Shown: one piece after another, positions 44,395-53,530 of the stretch
How positions within the stretch are numbered: position 1 is the first letter of the stretch
Layout of the letters: each line of letters begins with the position of its first letter
Assembly (NCBI RefSeq): GCF_004348265.1
Contig: NZ_SMNT01000014.1
Location: forward strand, 1 to 64,000
Direction of reading: 5' to 3'
DNA: 64,000 nucleotides
DNA from: Methylobacterium segetis
GTDB lineage: Bacteria; Pseudomonadota; Alphaproteobacteria; Rhizobiales; Beijerinckiaceae
The notes under the pieces: generated by a model
The model's database searches: none
The model's input: the letters and a program-made list of their open reading frames with translations, nothing else
Told to the model about the DNA's origin: nothing
Made by a program: the position numbers and the translations under genes

Positions 44395-45675
44395 ATGCAC
44401 AACGAGTACGATGTCATCATCGTGGGGGGAGGCGCTGCCGGGATCGGCGCGGCGCGCCGGCTCACGGCCAACGGCAAAGCGGTGCTGCTGCTTGAGGCGT
44501 CAGCGCGCCTTGGCGGCCGCGCCTTCACGCAGGATCTCGCCGGGTATCCGCTCGACCTAGGCTGCGAGTGGCTCCATTCGGGCGACCGCAACGCCTGGGT
44601 CAGCATCGCCGAGGCGTCCGGCTTCCCGGTCGACCGAAGCGATCCGCCGTGGGGGAAGGCGCATCCCGGCATCGCCTGGGACGAGGACGAGGAGGAGGCG
44701 GCCCGGAAGGCGTTCGGCGAATGGGAGGAGCGGCTCCGGGCGGTCGCGCAGGGCAGCGACCAGGCGAGCGATGCCCTGGAGCCCGGGGGTGAGTGGAACG
44801 CCTACGTGCGGGCCATCGCCGGCTTCATGAGCGGGCTCGCGCCCGAACGCATCTCCGCCACCGACTACATGGCCTACGACGATGCCTCCACGGGTCGGAA
44901 CTGGAACCTGCCGCTCGGCTACGGCACCCTGGTCGCGGCCAGCCTGCCGCCTGCGGCGGCGCTGCGCCTGGCCACTCCCGTCGAGCGGATCGACCTGACG
45001 GTCGACGGCGTCGCCGTCTCGACGCGGGCCGGCACCGTTCGCGCCCGAGCCGCCATCCTCACGGTCTCGACCGGGGTCCTGGCCGGCGACGCCATTCGCC
45101 TTCCCGCCGGGGTCGACCCCTGGCGCGAGGCGGCCGCCTCACTGCCGCTCGGGCGGAACGAGAAGGTCTTCTTGGAGATCGGGTGCGACGCCGCATTCGA
45201 GCCGGCCGCACATGCCTACGGCAACCTGCGCGACCCGAGGTCTGCCTCCTACTCGATCCGACCCAACGGCTGGCCGATCATCGAGGCGTTCCTCGGGGGT
45301 GACGGTGCTCGCATTCTGGAGGAGGAGGGCCCGGCCGCCGGCTTCGCGTACGTGTCGGCTCAGTTGGTCGCCCTGTTCGGCAGCGACGTGTCGGCGGCCA
45401 TCCGGCCGCTGGCGGCGACGTCGTGGAGCCGGATGCAGGCCATCGGCGGCGCGTATAGCTGCGCCTTGCCGGGCCGATCCGATGCGCGGGCACGTTTGGC
45501 CCGGCCTTTCGAGGACTGCCTCTTCTTCGCCGGCGAGGCGACGCACCCGTTCGACTTCACAACGGCGCACGGCGCCCACGACAGCGGGCAAAGGGCCGCC
45601 AACGAGGCCATGGCGGCGCTTGCGGATAGGCACCGGCTCGGACGGCGGCACAAGCTCGCCGCAGCCGGAGCATGA
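44395..45675 (+). CDS. Flavin-containing amine oxidase
   Basis: A 426-residue FAD enzyme of the monoamine/polyamine oxidase family. The FAD fold is at the N-terminus: DVIIVGGGAAGIGAARRLTA (residues about 6-25), then LEASARLGGRAFTQDLAGYP and LDLGCEWLHSGD. The C-terminal FAD contact is FFAGEATHPFDFTTAHGAHD. A substrate-domain segment lies between (about 90-330). The lysine that often interacts with N5 of the flavin is not obvious. Substrate is unknown; the place inside an island with other redox enzymes suggests catabolic or detoxifying use. No obvious operon partner lies downstream, as the next gene is convergent. Confidence 0.88.
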   Translation: MHNEYDVIIVGGGAAGIGAARRLTANGKAVLLLEASARLGGRAFTQDLAGYPLDLGCEWLHSGDRNAWVSIAEASGFPVDRSDPPWGKAHPGIAWDEDEEEAARKAFGEWEERLRAVAQGSDQASDALEPGGEWNAYVRAIAGFMSGLAPERISATDYMAYDDASTGRNWNLPLGYGTLVAASLPPAAALRLATPVERIDLTVDGVAVSTRAGTVRARAAILTVSTGVLAGDAIRLPAGVDPWREAAASLPLGRNEKVFLEIGCDAAFEPAAHAYGNLRDPRSASYSIRPNGWPIIEAFLGGDGARILEEEGPAAGFAYVSAQLVALFGSDVSAAIRPLAATSWSRMQAIGGAYSCALPGRSDARARLARPFEDCLFFAGEATHPFDFTTAHGAHDSGQRAANEAMAALADRHRLGRRHKLAAAGA

Positions 45676-45767
45676 GGCGTCAGATTGCGACCTAAGCCAC
45701 GGTGGCGCAGCGCGTCGACCGGCACGGCTTGGGCCGATTCTGGCTCACGGCATCTCGATATGGGTAA

Positions 45768-47500
45768 CTAGGCGACGCTTCGAACAGAGGGGTCGCGCCC
45801 CTCGAACGCGTCCGACGGAGCACGTAGTGTCCGCCCACGTTCGAGCATGTTGAGGACGTCCTCCGCGTCCGCGGTCCGGTCACGCCGTCCCCGTCCGGCG
45901 AGCAGTCGCAGGCCTCGCGAAAGGGTACGTGCTTCCCAGTTCGCGCGCCGCTTGCCCGATGCGCCTCCGGCAAGTTCGGCCAAGTCGCCCGCGAGCGCCT
46001 GGCGCAAGCGCCGCTTCCTCCGCTCGATGTCCAGCGGCATGACGAGGTGGAGGGCCAGGGCGGCCACCCCGATGCCGACGAGCATGGCAAGGCCCTGATG
46101 CGCCAGAGGCGGGCCGAGGGGCGTCAGATGCGTCGGCTGGCTCATCATGAGGAAGAAGTTGTTGAACTCGACGGTGCTCACCGCCGTCAGCCTGAAGGTG
46201 AGCCCGGCCGCCGTGACGCAGAGGACCGGCACGAGGGCGAGGAGGAGAACCGTCAGACCGGCCGGGTGCGGCAGCACGAACGCGCGGAACGCCAGGGCGA
46301 GGCCGATGCCCGCAAGCACGCCGAGCACGATACGTCGGATCATCGCGGCCCCGAGCTCGTTCGCCGAGAGCAAGGTCACGAACACGCAGGTGCCCAGCAG
46401 CATGAGCGAGCCGGCGGCCCAGCCGGTCGCGAGCCACGCGAGGCCCATCGGCAAGACGCAAAGTGTCGTCCGGGTCGCGGCACGCGCCGCCCCCTGCCAA
46501 TCCAAGGGCGTTTCGAGGCGGGCGGGTCCATTCCCCACGACCGGCGCCCGCTCAAGGTCGCGGAGATCCGCAAGGGCCGCGGTCAGGGCGGCTCGGGTGT
46601 CGGCCACGGCTGGTCGGCCATCGGCGGACGCGAGAGGGACCGACCCGGGAAAGTCCTTATACCGGAATCGGAGGGCGGCTTGACCCAGGAGGGCTTTCAG
46701 TTCCGGCGGCGCCTGCGCCTGTACCGGATCGTCGGACCGCGCGAGCGCCCGGGTACGCGAGGCCACGAGGAGGAGCGAGGCCAGGAGGTTGCGCAGGCGT
46801 CGCTTGCGCCAGCGTGCGCCCGGAGCGCCGTCGAGGACTTCGTCGGCCTCCACGTCGAGGTCGCCGAGCCGGGCTACGACGGCCAGCAGCGCGCCCTGGT
46901 CCGCTGCGCCCAGGGAACCCGTGAGCAGACCTGAGCAGCGCTCCAGAAGCTCGGCGCCCGACTGCCGTGCGCGGTCGAGGAGCGAGCGCCGCCCCGAGCG
47001 CGGCATCAGCAGGCCGGTCACGGCGGTGGCCGCAAGGACGCCGCGATGACCGTGCAGGCGATGCGACCGAAGGCGATGTGCTGAACCGAGGCCGGATGGT
47101 CGAAGTCGATCAGGGCGACGATGGCGCAGGTATAGCCGGCCAGCACCGCCCCGTAGCTGCGGAAGTGCCGGACGAGGGCGGACATGCCCGCGCAGCACGC
47201 AAGCCAAGCCGTCAAGCCGACGAGCGCCGCCGCCGGGTGGGTCGCGAAGGCGGCGAGCAGGCCGATGCCGACCAGCGCGCCCGCGGTCGTGCCGACGAGG
47301 CGCCAGAGGCACTTCTCGAAGAGCAGCCCTCGGGTCGGCTGCGAGACCGTGAGCACGGTCACGCCGGCCCAGTGCCCGTTCGGCAGGTCGAGCGCAGCCG
47401 CAAGGACGATGGCGAGCCACGCCGCGGCCGCCGTGGCGAGGCCGAACCGCAGGCGCGGCGGGTCGCGCTCCAGGAAACTCCGGAGGCCGGTCGGGAGCAT
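45768..47500 (-). pseudogene. FUSC family aromatic-acid exporter, frameshifted
   Basis: The N-terminal part is read in one frame from the ATG at 47500 (MLPTGLRSFLERDPPRLRFG, NGHWAGVTVLTVSQPTRGLL, RLVGTTAGALVGIGLLAAF) to a stop at 47018. The rest continues in a second frame from about 47040 (GVLAATAVTGLLMPRSG) down to 45768, with the second membrane block (GLAWLATGWAAGSLMLLGT, NELGAAMIRRIVLGVLAGIG). The break is in GTCATCGCGGCGTCC, where one extra G would restore VIAGVLAATAV. FUSC proteins (AaeB/YccS type) export aromatic acids. The gene is either inactive or the base is a sequencing error. About 577 residues if repaired. Confidence 0.82.
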
Positions 47501-47641
47501 GGTCGGTGTTTACCCTGGGTCCCGGGGCCGGGGCGAAATCGCCGATGTCTTCCGTAGCCACTCGCGTCCGGTCGACCTATGAGCCGGACGAGGGGCGGCC
47601 CATGCGCATCCCGCCGGGCCTGTCCCCTCGGCGCCTCCCGC

Positions 47642-48631
47642 TCAGGCGGTGACGACGATCTTGCCGACCTGCTCGTTGCTCTCCATGAATCGGTGCGCCT
47701 CGACGATCTGGTCGAGCGTGAAGGTCTTGGCGACCACCGGCTTCAGCGCGCCCGAGGCAACCCCCTTCACGATGTAGTCCTTGGCCCTCTCCAAGCGCGC
47801 CGGGTCCTTGGTGATCTCGAAGAGCTGGTAGCCGCGCACCGTCAGGTCCTTGCCTAGCAGCGGCATGACCGGGACCGCCAACGGCGTCGTGTCGAGGGCG
47901 CCGTACTGGAAGAAGATGCCGAGGTAGCCGAGCGCGTCGAGGATCTTGGCGACCTCCGGTCCGCCGACCGGGTCGAAGGCGACGTTGGCGCCCTTGCCCT
48001 CGGTGATGCGGTTCACCTCGGCGACGAGGTCCTGCTCCTCGGTGGCGATGACGTGGGCCGCCCCGTGCTTCAGGAGTTCGTCACGCTTGGCGCTCCGACG
48101 GGTCAGGGCGACCGGGGTGGCCCCGAGGGCGTTGACGATCTGGATGGCGGCCAAGCCCACGCTGCTGGAGGCGGCGCGGATCAGCACGGTCTGGCCGGCC
48201 TGGACGTTCGCGATGTCGACGAGCGCGCCGTAGGCGGTCACGAACATCATCCAGGTGGCCGCAGCCTCCTCCCAGGACAGGTTCTCTGGGTGCTTCACCA
48301 CGCCGAAGGCCGGGGCGTTCACGAGCTCGCCGTGCAGACCGTAGTCACCGAGCATGAAGCAGGGCACGACGCTGACCGCATCGCCGACCGCGAAGCCGGC
48401 GACGTCGGGCCCGACGGCCTCGACGGTGCCGGCGGCCTCGTAGCCTAGGATGGCCGGGAAGGTCGGCCGGGTGACGTACTGGCCGGTGCGGAACATGACC
48501 TCGGCCCGGTTCAGGCCCATGGCCTTCACCCGGATCTGGACCTCGCCGGCCTTGGGCGCGGGGACCGCGACATCCTCGACCTTGAGGACCTCGGGACCGC
48601 CGGTCTCGTGGAAGCGTACGATGCGGCTCAT
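47642..48631 (-). CDS. Zinc-independent MDR quinone oxidoreductase
   Basis: A 329-residue medium-chain dehydrogenase/reductase. The GroES-like domain is residues about 1-125 (FHETGGPEVLKVEDVAVPAP, ILGYEAAGTVEAVGPDVAGF). The Rossmann domain includes ANVQAGQTVLIRAASSSVGL, with the cofactor turn AASSSVGLAAIQ, and FDPVGGPEVAKILDALGYLG. Catalytic zinc ligands of alcohol dehydrogenases are absent, which fits NADPH:quinone reductase/enoyl reductase types. The C-terminal TLDQIVEAHRFMESNEQVGK is typical. It probably reduces quinones or enals, in line with the Old Yellow Enzyme further on. The start ATG at 48631 follows GGAGAA. Confidence 0.9.
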   Translation of the reverse strand: MSRIVRFHETGGPEVLKVEDVAVPAPKAGEVQIRVKAMGLNRAEVMFRTGQYVTRPTFPAILGYEAAGTVEAVGPDVAGFAVGDAVSVVPCFMLGDYGLHGELVNAPAFGVVKHPENLSWEEAAATWMMFVTAYGALVDIANVQAGQTVLIRAASSSVGLAAIQIVNALGATPVALTRRSAKRDELLKHGAAHVIATEEQDLVAEVNRITEGKGANVAFDPVGGPEVAKILDALGYLGIFFQYGALDTTPLAVPVMPLLGKDLTVRGYQLFEITKDPARLERAKDYIVKGVASGALKPVVAKTFTLDQIVEAHRFMESNEQVGKIVVTA

Positions 48632-48744
48632 GGTCGTTCTCCTCGATGGTGTACGCCCCGGGAAGGGCGCGGAAACCTCCCGCCGGGGATGCCCGGCGGG
48701 AGGACGTCTGGACGGGAGCCCTCAGGCGGCGGCCTTGATCCACG

Positions 48745-49182
48745 CGGGGGCGGCGCTCGTGCCGTCCCCTGAACCTGATCCCGTGCGCGTCTCCGGCTTA
48801 CCTGGAGCGGCACGGGCGGCCTCGGCACCCGAGCGACCTCGCCCGGCATGCATGCCTCGGCTTCTCCGGCTCGGCGCTGGAGGAACGCTGGACGTTCCAC
48901 GGCGACGAGGGCGAGGTCGTCGTGCCCATCGGGTCGCGGTTCTCCGCCAACAGCGGCCACGCCCTGCGGCAGGCAGCCTTGGCCGGGATGGGCGTGATCC
49001 ATCATGCCGAGGAGCTCCTCGCGGACGACCTCGCATCCGGCCGGCTGGTCCGCGTCCTGGCGGAATGGCGCTCGGAACGGCCCCTCCATATCCTGTACGC
49101 GCCGGACCGCCGCATCACGCCGAAGCTCCGCTCGTTCCTCGACTTCACGACGTCCCGGTTCAGCCGTGAACGCGGGTCCTGA
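48745..49182 (+). pseudogene. LysR-type regulator, C-terminal fragment
   Basis: The frame encodes only the effector-binding half of a LysR regulator: PCASPAYLERHGRPRHPSDL, HACLGFSGSALEERWTFHGD, GHALRQAALAGMGVIHHAEE, ADDLASGRLVRVLAEW and a closing RITPKLRSFLDFTTSRFS. The helix-turn-helix and the start codon are missing; sequence left of about 48745 belongs to no LysR frame. It is a 5'-truncated relic, probably a former divergent regulator of the quinone oxidoreductase gene. Confidence 0.75.
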
Positions 49183-49221
49183 GGCGGGGGCAGCCGTCAC
49201 GGTGCGTCCCCGCCCGGAGGC

Positions 49222-50379
49222 TCAAGCCGCCACGTCCTCGCCGTTCGACCAGGCGCCGAGCCGGCGGAGCTTCCGTTCGCGCCCGTTCAGCCACCAGCCG
49301 AGTTGGGGCACCCAGCTCTCGTACGGCGCATCCTGCGGGGCGGCCCCGAGCGCCTGCTCGGCGTCGAGCGCGAAGTTCGGGTTGCGCAGCGCCTCGCGGC
49401 CGATGGCGACGAGGTCGGCGTGCCCCTCGGCCACGACCTGCTCGGCCTGGAACGGGTCGACGATCAGGCCGACCGCCATGGTCTTGAGGCCAGTGTCACG
49501 CCTGACCCGCTCGGCGTAGGGCACCTGGTGGCCGTAGCCGCTCGGGTGCTCGTAGGTGACGCCGACGCCTCCCGAGGAGACGTCGACCACGTCGACGCCG
49601 ACCGCCTTCAGGGCCTCGGCGAAGGCGACCGTGTCCTCGATGGTCACGCCCGTCTTCAAGCCGTCGACCGCCGAGACCCGCACGAACAACGGCTTGTCGA
49701 CCGGCCAGATCGCGCGCAGTTCCCGGGCGATCTCCAGCGGCAGCCGGAAGCGGTTCTCGCGGCTCCCGCCGTAGGCGTCCGTGCGGTGGTTGGTCAGCGG
49801 CGAGAGGAAGGAGTTTAGCAGGTAGCCGTGGGCGCAGTGCAGCTCCACGACCTCGAAGCCGGCCTTCAGGGCGCGCCGGGCGGCGGCGGCGAAGTCCGCC
49901 TTCACCTTATCGACGCCGGCGGCGTCGAGCGCCTCCGGGACCAGCCAGCCCTGGTCGACGGCCTGGGCGCTTGCGGACACGATGGCCCAGGGCCGGTCGC
50001 CGCGGGCGATGTCGGCCTCGTTCAGGGGACCGTCGCCGTGGTAGGGGCGCTGCATGCTGGCCTTCGGACCCGCGTGGGCGAGTTGGATGCCGGGTACCGC
50101 ACCCTGCGCCTTCATGAAGGCCGCGATGCCGGCGAGCCCCTCGACCTGCTCGTCCCGCCAGAGGCCCACGTCACCGTGGGTGATGCGCGCCTCCGGCGAG
50201 ACGGCGGTCGCCTCGACGATGACGAGGCCGAAGCCGCCGAGCGCGAGCTTTCCGTAGTGCACGGTATGGTAGGTCGTCACGAACCCGTCTTCGGCCTGGT
50301 ACTGGCACATGGGCGGGACGGCGAGGCGGTTGCGCAGGTTCACGTCGCGCAGGGTCACGGGCTCGAAAAGCTTGGCCAT
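49222..50379 (-). CDS. Old Yellow Enzyme family NADH:flavin oxidoreductase
   Basis: A 385-residue FMN-dependent ene-reductase of the YqjM/thermophilic-like subclass. N-terminal LFEPVTLRDVNLRNRLAVPP with the CQYQAEDG cysteine typical of the YqjM group, then GIQLAHAGPKASMQRPY, and the active-site region VELHCAHGYLLNSFLSPLTN with the paired His positions (HxAHGYL). DAYGGSRENRFRLPLEI and the FMN phosphate motif VAIGREALRNPNFAL follow. These enzymes reduce activated C=C bonds, quinones, nitro compounds and nitrate esters. It diverges from the TetR gene; two operator palindromes lie between. Confidence 0.94.
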   Translation of the reverse strand: MAKLFEPVTLRDVNLRNRLAVPPMCQYQAEDGFVTTYHTVHYGKLALGGFGLVIVEATAVSPEARITHGDVGLWRDEQVEGLAGIAAFMKAQGAVPGIQLAHAGPKASMQRPYHGDGPLNEADIARGDRPWAIVSASAQAVDQGWLVPEALDAAGVDKVKADFAAAARRALKAGFEVVELHCAHGYLLNSFLSPLTNHRTDAYGGSRENRFRLPLEIARELRAIWPVDKPLFVRVSAVDGLKTGVTIEDTVAFAEALKAVGVDVVDVSSGGVGVTYEHPSGYGHQVPYAERVRRDTGLKTMAVGLIVDPFQAEQVVAEGHADLVAIGREALRNPNFALDAEQALGAAPQDAPYESWVPQLGWWLNGRERKLRRLGAWSNGEDVAA

Positions 50380-50446
50380 CGGGCAAGGGTCTCCGTTGCG
50401 CCGGACCGGTGGTCACGACGCTGACATCGTCTCGGAATCGATTATT

Positions 50447-50487
50447 GTAACGGGCGTTACTGACGTTATATCTGTAACGGGCGTTAC
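50447..50487. promoter_or_regulatory. Twin TetR operator palindromes
   Basis: Two identical 14-bp sequences, GTAACGGGCGTTAC, at 50447-50460 and 50474-50487. Each has perfect 6-bp arms (GTAACG/CGTTAC) around GG, and their centres are 27 bp apart. The gap contains a further half-like ACGTTA. They lie in the divergent promoter region between the Old Yellow Enzyme gene and the TetR gene, the normal place for operators of a TetR repressor controlling both genes. Confidence 0.85.
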
Positions 50488-50549
50488 ACGCCGTCAACCC
50501 GCAGCGGGCCCGTCCGAGGGCTCATGTGCGCCAGCACACCGAGGATGCG

Positions 50550-51200
50550 ATGACCGCGATCACGTCGCACAGGAGCAAGGGACGGCCGCGCACCTTCGAC
50601 CGGGCCCAGGCCCTGCACAGCGCACTGGAGGTGTTCTGGAAGCGTGGCTACGAGCCGGCGACCATGGGCGAGCTCTGCTCCGCCATGGGGATCAATCCGC
50701 CGAGCCTCTATGCGGCCTTCGGCAACAAGGCCTCCCTCTTCATGGAGGCGGTCGAGCATTACGAGACCACCTATTGGGCGGCCCCCTGGAGGCTCCTCGA
50801 CGAGGAGCCGAACCTTCGCGTCGCGGTGGGGAGGTTCATGACCGAGGCGGCCGCCGTGTTGACCTCCCTCGATGCGCCCTGCGGCTGCATGGTCGTCCTG
50901 GGCACGGCGAACGTCTCGCCCGAGGCACAGGACGTCCACGACGCCTTGAGGGCGTTGCGGGAGGTCAGCCGAACCAACTTCCGCAAGCGCTTCGAGCGGG
51001 CCCTCGACGCCGGCGACCTGCCGCTCGGGACCGACGTCGCGACGCTGGCCTCGACCTTCAACACGCTGCTGCAGGGCCTGTCGGTCCAGGCGCGGGACGG
51101 TGCCGCGCGGGCGGAGCTTGAGCGCATCGCCGAGGCGTCCCTCGCGCTGTTGCCGCATGCCGGCTCGGGCGCCCCTGCCGATGGGCGCGGGCGACCATGA
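50550..51200 (+). CDS. TetR family repressor divergent to the ene-reductase
   Basis: A 216-residue regulator from the ATG at 50550, which has GAGGA just upstream; a GTG at 50526 is less likely. The N-terminal DNA-binding domain (residues about 8-60) is GRPRTFDRAQALHSALEVFW, then TMGELCSAMGINPPSLYAAF and GNKASLFMEAVEHYE. The C-terminal ligand domain contains a CGC motif (DAPCGCMVVLG), common in TetR proteins that sense electrophiles or oxidants through cysteine. It likely represses the ene-reductase gene and itself through the GTAACG-CGTTAC sites. Its 3' end overlaps the broken LysR gene by four bases. Confidence 0.92.
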   Translation: MTAITSHRSKGRPRTFDRAQALHSALEVFWKRGYEPATMGELCSAMGINPPSLYAAFGNKASLFMEAVEHYETTYWAAPWRLLDEEPNLRVAVGRFMTEAAAVLTSLDAPCGCMVVLGTANVSPEAQDVHDALRALREVSRTNFRKRFERALDAGDLPLGTDVATLASTFNTLLQGLSVQARDGAARAELERIAEASLALLPHAGSGAPADGRGRP

Positions 51201-51840
51201 CGGTCAAGCATCGCGACCTCGCCGGGATCGACCTCACCTGCTCGTGGCCCTCGACGCGCTCCTGACCGAGCGCAGCGTCACCCGTGCGGCGGGCCACCTG
51301 AACGTCGGCCAGTCGGCCATGAGCAGCAGCCTCGGCCGACTGAGGAAGCTGCTCGGCGACGAGTTGCTGACGCGGGCCCCGGACGGCATGCGGCTGACCC
51401 CGCGGGCGGTCGCCCTGGTCGAGCCCGTCCGGTCGGCGGTCCGCCAGTTCCAGTGCATCGTCCTCCGCGAGGATTCCTTCGATCCTGCCACGGTCGAGCG
51501 CGGTTTCACCCTCGCGGTGCCGGGCAGCGTCGAGGCGTATCTCATCCCCCGGTTGCTGGCCCTCCTGGGACGCGAGGCGCCCGGCATCAGCCTCAGGCTG
51601 CGCGCCCTCGACTACGGCAGCGTGCTGGGGGAGCTCGATGCGGACCAAGTCGACCTGGCGGTCGGGGTCCTGACGGAGGGCCAGGCGCATCACAAGGTCC
51701 GCGCCCTCTACCGCTTCGGCTACCTGTGCCTGTTCAACCCGGAGCTGCTCGGGGTCGCGCCGCCGCTCTCGCTCGACGATTACCTGCGCTTCCCGCACAT
51801 CATGACGAGCAAAACCGGTGCGGATCACGGGGTGGTCGAC
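51197..51840 (+). pseudogene. LysR-type regulator, frameshifted and 3'-truncated
   Basis: An ATG at 51197 overlapping the TetR stop (ATGA) begins MTVKHRDLAGIDL, but the frame is lost at about 51233: one missing A in GACCTCACCTGCTC would restore the typical DLNLLVALDALL. The helix-turn-helix continues in the other frame (TERSVTRAAGHLNVGQSAMS, SLGRLRKLLGDELLTR) and into the effector domain. LysR homology stops abruptly near 51840 (SKTGADHGVVD), where unrelated lower-GC sequence begins. About a third of a normal LysR is missing, so it is inactive. Confidence 0.8.
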
Positions 51841-51933
51841 ATAAATCGACGGACAAAGGTGAAGGCATCGCCATCCTCCTTCACCCCTCAACGTCCCGAC
51901 CCTCCAGCCGTCCCAAACCGCTCGGGCACGGCT

Positions 51934-52914
51934 CTAATCCTGCACTCCTAAATGGTTCGTCCGGCGAATTTCTGAGGCGGTGCGGCCAGTCTTACGACGT
52001 AGCAGAGTGCGGAGAGTGGCTGCATTATCATAGCCGGTGCGGGCTGCGATCTCATCCATTCCCAATTTGGTCGTCCTCAGGAGATAAGCCGCTCGTTCAA
52101 CGCGCAGGCTCTGGAAATAAGACAATGGAGAGCGGCCCAGCACCATATTGATTCTGCGGGACAGAGTTCGTTCACTTGTCCCGACAAAGGCCGCGGCCTG
52201 CTCCAAGGAAAAGCCCGTATCGAGGTTTTCACGCGCCCACTTCTCGAAGAGCATCACCAGGTGGTCGGCGTGGCGCAAATGATCCGGGATGGCATAGGTG
52301 GCTTGAGGCGAGCGAGGATCGAGCATTAGGTAGCGAGCGACGGTGTCGGCCAGTTCGGGGCTCCGCTGACGAACGAACCAGAGCGCCAAATCGAAATGTG
52401 CGAGCACCGCGCCTGCGGTAACGACCCTGTCGTTACCCACCAGCGCACGGCTGTCATCGAGTGCAACGCTGGGATACCGGGCTCTAAAGAAAGGTGCGAG
52501 CCACCAACTGGTGGCGGCCTCTTGTTTGTCTAACAATCCCGTCTCAGCGAGGACGAATGTCCCCGTACAAGCAGCAGCGATAGTCGCACCATTTGCCTGC
52601 CAGGTTCGCAATAGTTCGACAGCTCGCTTTACATCGGGATGAGCAAGGGCGTCGGCAATGCCTTCCTCCGTCTTCGCTCCCAATGCCGGCACGAAGACAA
52701 AGCCGGGAGTCGGGAGGGCGTCGGCCCGAACCGTAGGGATTGCGAGGCCGTGCGCTGTACGTGTTGCGCGACGAATGCTGGAAACCGACGAGTTCAAACT
52801 TTCACGCAAGGCGGGGGGCGCCAAGTCGCGCGCCGTCGCTAAGGTGTCCTGAAACGCCGCAAGCCCAGTATCGAACACCCCATCAAGCGCTAAAATTGTC
52901 GTGGCTGTGCTCAT
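51934..52914 (-). CDS. GlxA family transcriptional regulator (DJ-1/PfpI-AraC)
   Basis: A 326-residue protein from the ATG at 52914 (MSTATTILALDGVFDTG); the frame is open to 53007. Residues about 5-180 form a DJ-1/PfpI-like domain with the nucleophile-elbow cysteine (ATIAAACTGTFVLAETGLLD) and the WWLAPFFRARYP and VTAGAVLAHFDLALWFV segments. The C-terminal AraC domain (about 215-320) has the two helix-turn-helix units (FSLEQAAAFVGTSERTLSRR and LGMDEIAARTGYDNAATLRT). Base composition is clearly lower in GC than adjacent genes, suggesting separate acquisition. It is divergent from the ABM-domain gene at 53020, its likely target. Confidence 0.9.
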   Translation of the reverse strand: MSTATTILALDGVFDTGLAAFQDTLATARDLAPPALRESLNSSVSSIRRATRTAHGLAIPTVRADALPTPGFVFVPALGAKTEEGIADALAHPDVKRAVELLRTWQANGATIAAACTGTFVLAETGLLDKQEAATSWWLAPFFRARYPSVALDDSRALVGNDRVVTAGAVLAHFDLALWFVRQRSPELADTVARYLMLDPRSPQATYAIPDHLRHADHLVMLFEKWARENLDTGFSLEQAAAFVGTSERTLSRRINMVLGRSPLSYFQSLRVERAAYLLRTTKLGMDEIAARTGYDNAATLRTLLRRKTGRTASEIRRTNHLGVQD

Positions 52915-53019
52915 GGCGAGAATGGTATCAGGTTTGTCAATTCTGCCAAGCGCTAACGCTCCGCTGCGATGATAGTCTAGCGACGCGGCCGACGATGGCG
53001 CGATCAAATAGGGAACAAA

Positions 53020-53442
53020 ATGAGGACCATTAAAGTGTTCCTGCTCACGGCGGCCCTCGTTGTCGCCACCGGCGCGACAAGCGCAATGGCGGATACGACA
53101 GGCAGCTCGAAGTCAACCCAACCACACCCAAAGATGGAGACGATGAAGATGACACATATGGGCTTATTCGTGCGGCTCGACGCCAAGCCTGGCAAAGAAG
53201 CGGCTTTGGAAAAGTTTCTGAAGGACGCGCTGCCGTTGGCACAAGCCGAAACAGGTACTCCGGTCTGGTATGCTGTAAAGTTCGGACCAAGCAGTTTCGC
53301 GATCTTTGACGCCTTTCAGAATGATGGCGACAGAACCGCACATCTCAACGGTCCGATCGCGGCAGCACTCATGCAGAACGCCGATGAGCTTCTGGCCACG
53401 CCGCCGGTCATCGAGCGCTGGGATGTTCTCGCGGTCAAGTAA
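53020..53442 (+). CDS. Exported ABM-domain (quinol monooxygenase-like) protein
   Basis: A 140-residue protein. The signal peptide is residues 1-25 (IKVFLLTAALVVATGATSAM, cleavage after MADT or nearby). From about residue 46 comes an antibiotic-biosynthesis-monooxygenase/YgiN-like ferredoxin fold: GLFVRLDAKPGKEAALEKFL, then ETGTPVWYAVKFGPSSFAIF and DRTAHLNGPIAAALM. Cofactor-free members oxidise quinols or polyphenols; others degrade haem. An exported form is unusual. Low GC like the divergent GlxA-type regulator, so the two probably travelled together. Confidence 0.82.
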   Translation: MRTIKVFLLTAALVVATGATSAMADTTGSSKSTQPHPKMETMKMTHMGLFVRLDAKPGKEAALEKFLKDALPLAQAETGTPVWYAVKFGPSSFAIFDAFQNDGDRTAHLNGPIAAALMQNADELLATPPVIERWDVLAVK

Positions 53443-53449
53443 GCTAGAC

Positions 53450-53481
53450 AGAGCGGTATGTGGCATCGCTGCGACCGCTCT
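53450..53481 (+). terminator. Inverted repeat after the ABM-domain gene
   Basis: AGAGCGGT at 53450-53457 pairs perfectly with ACCGCTCT at 53474-53481 across a 16-base loop. It starts 7 bp past the stop codon. No T-run follows, so it may be a Rho-assisted or weak terminator. Confidence 0.45.
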
Positions 53482-53530
53482 GCCGCCATCGTCGTGGTGA
53501 GTTTCTTCTTCCACGTAAGCGATGTCGCGC

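Noticed and set aside
48628..49200. 190-aa minus-strand frame
   Set aside because: Antisense to the LysR fragment, whose plus-strand translation is clearly a LysR domain.
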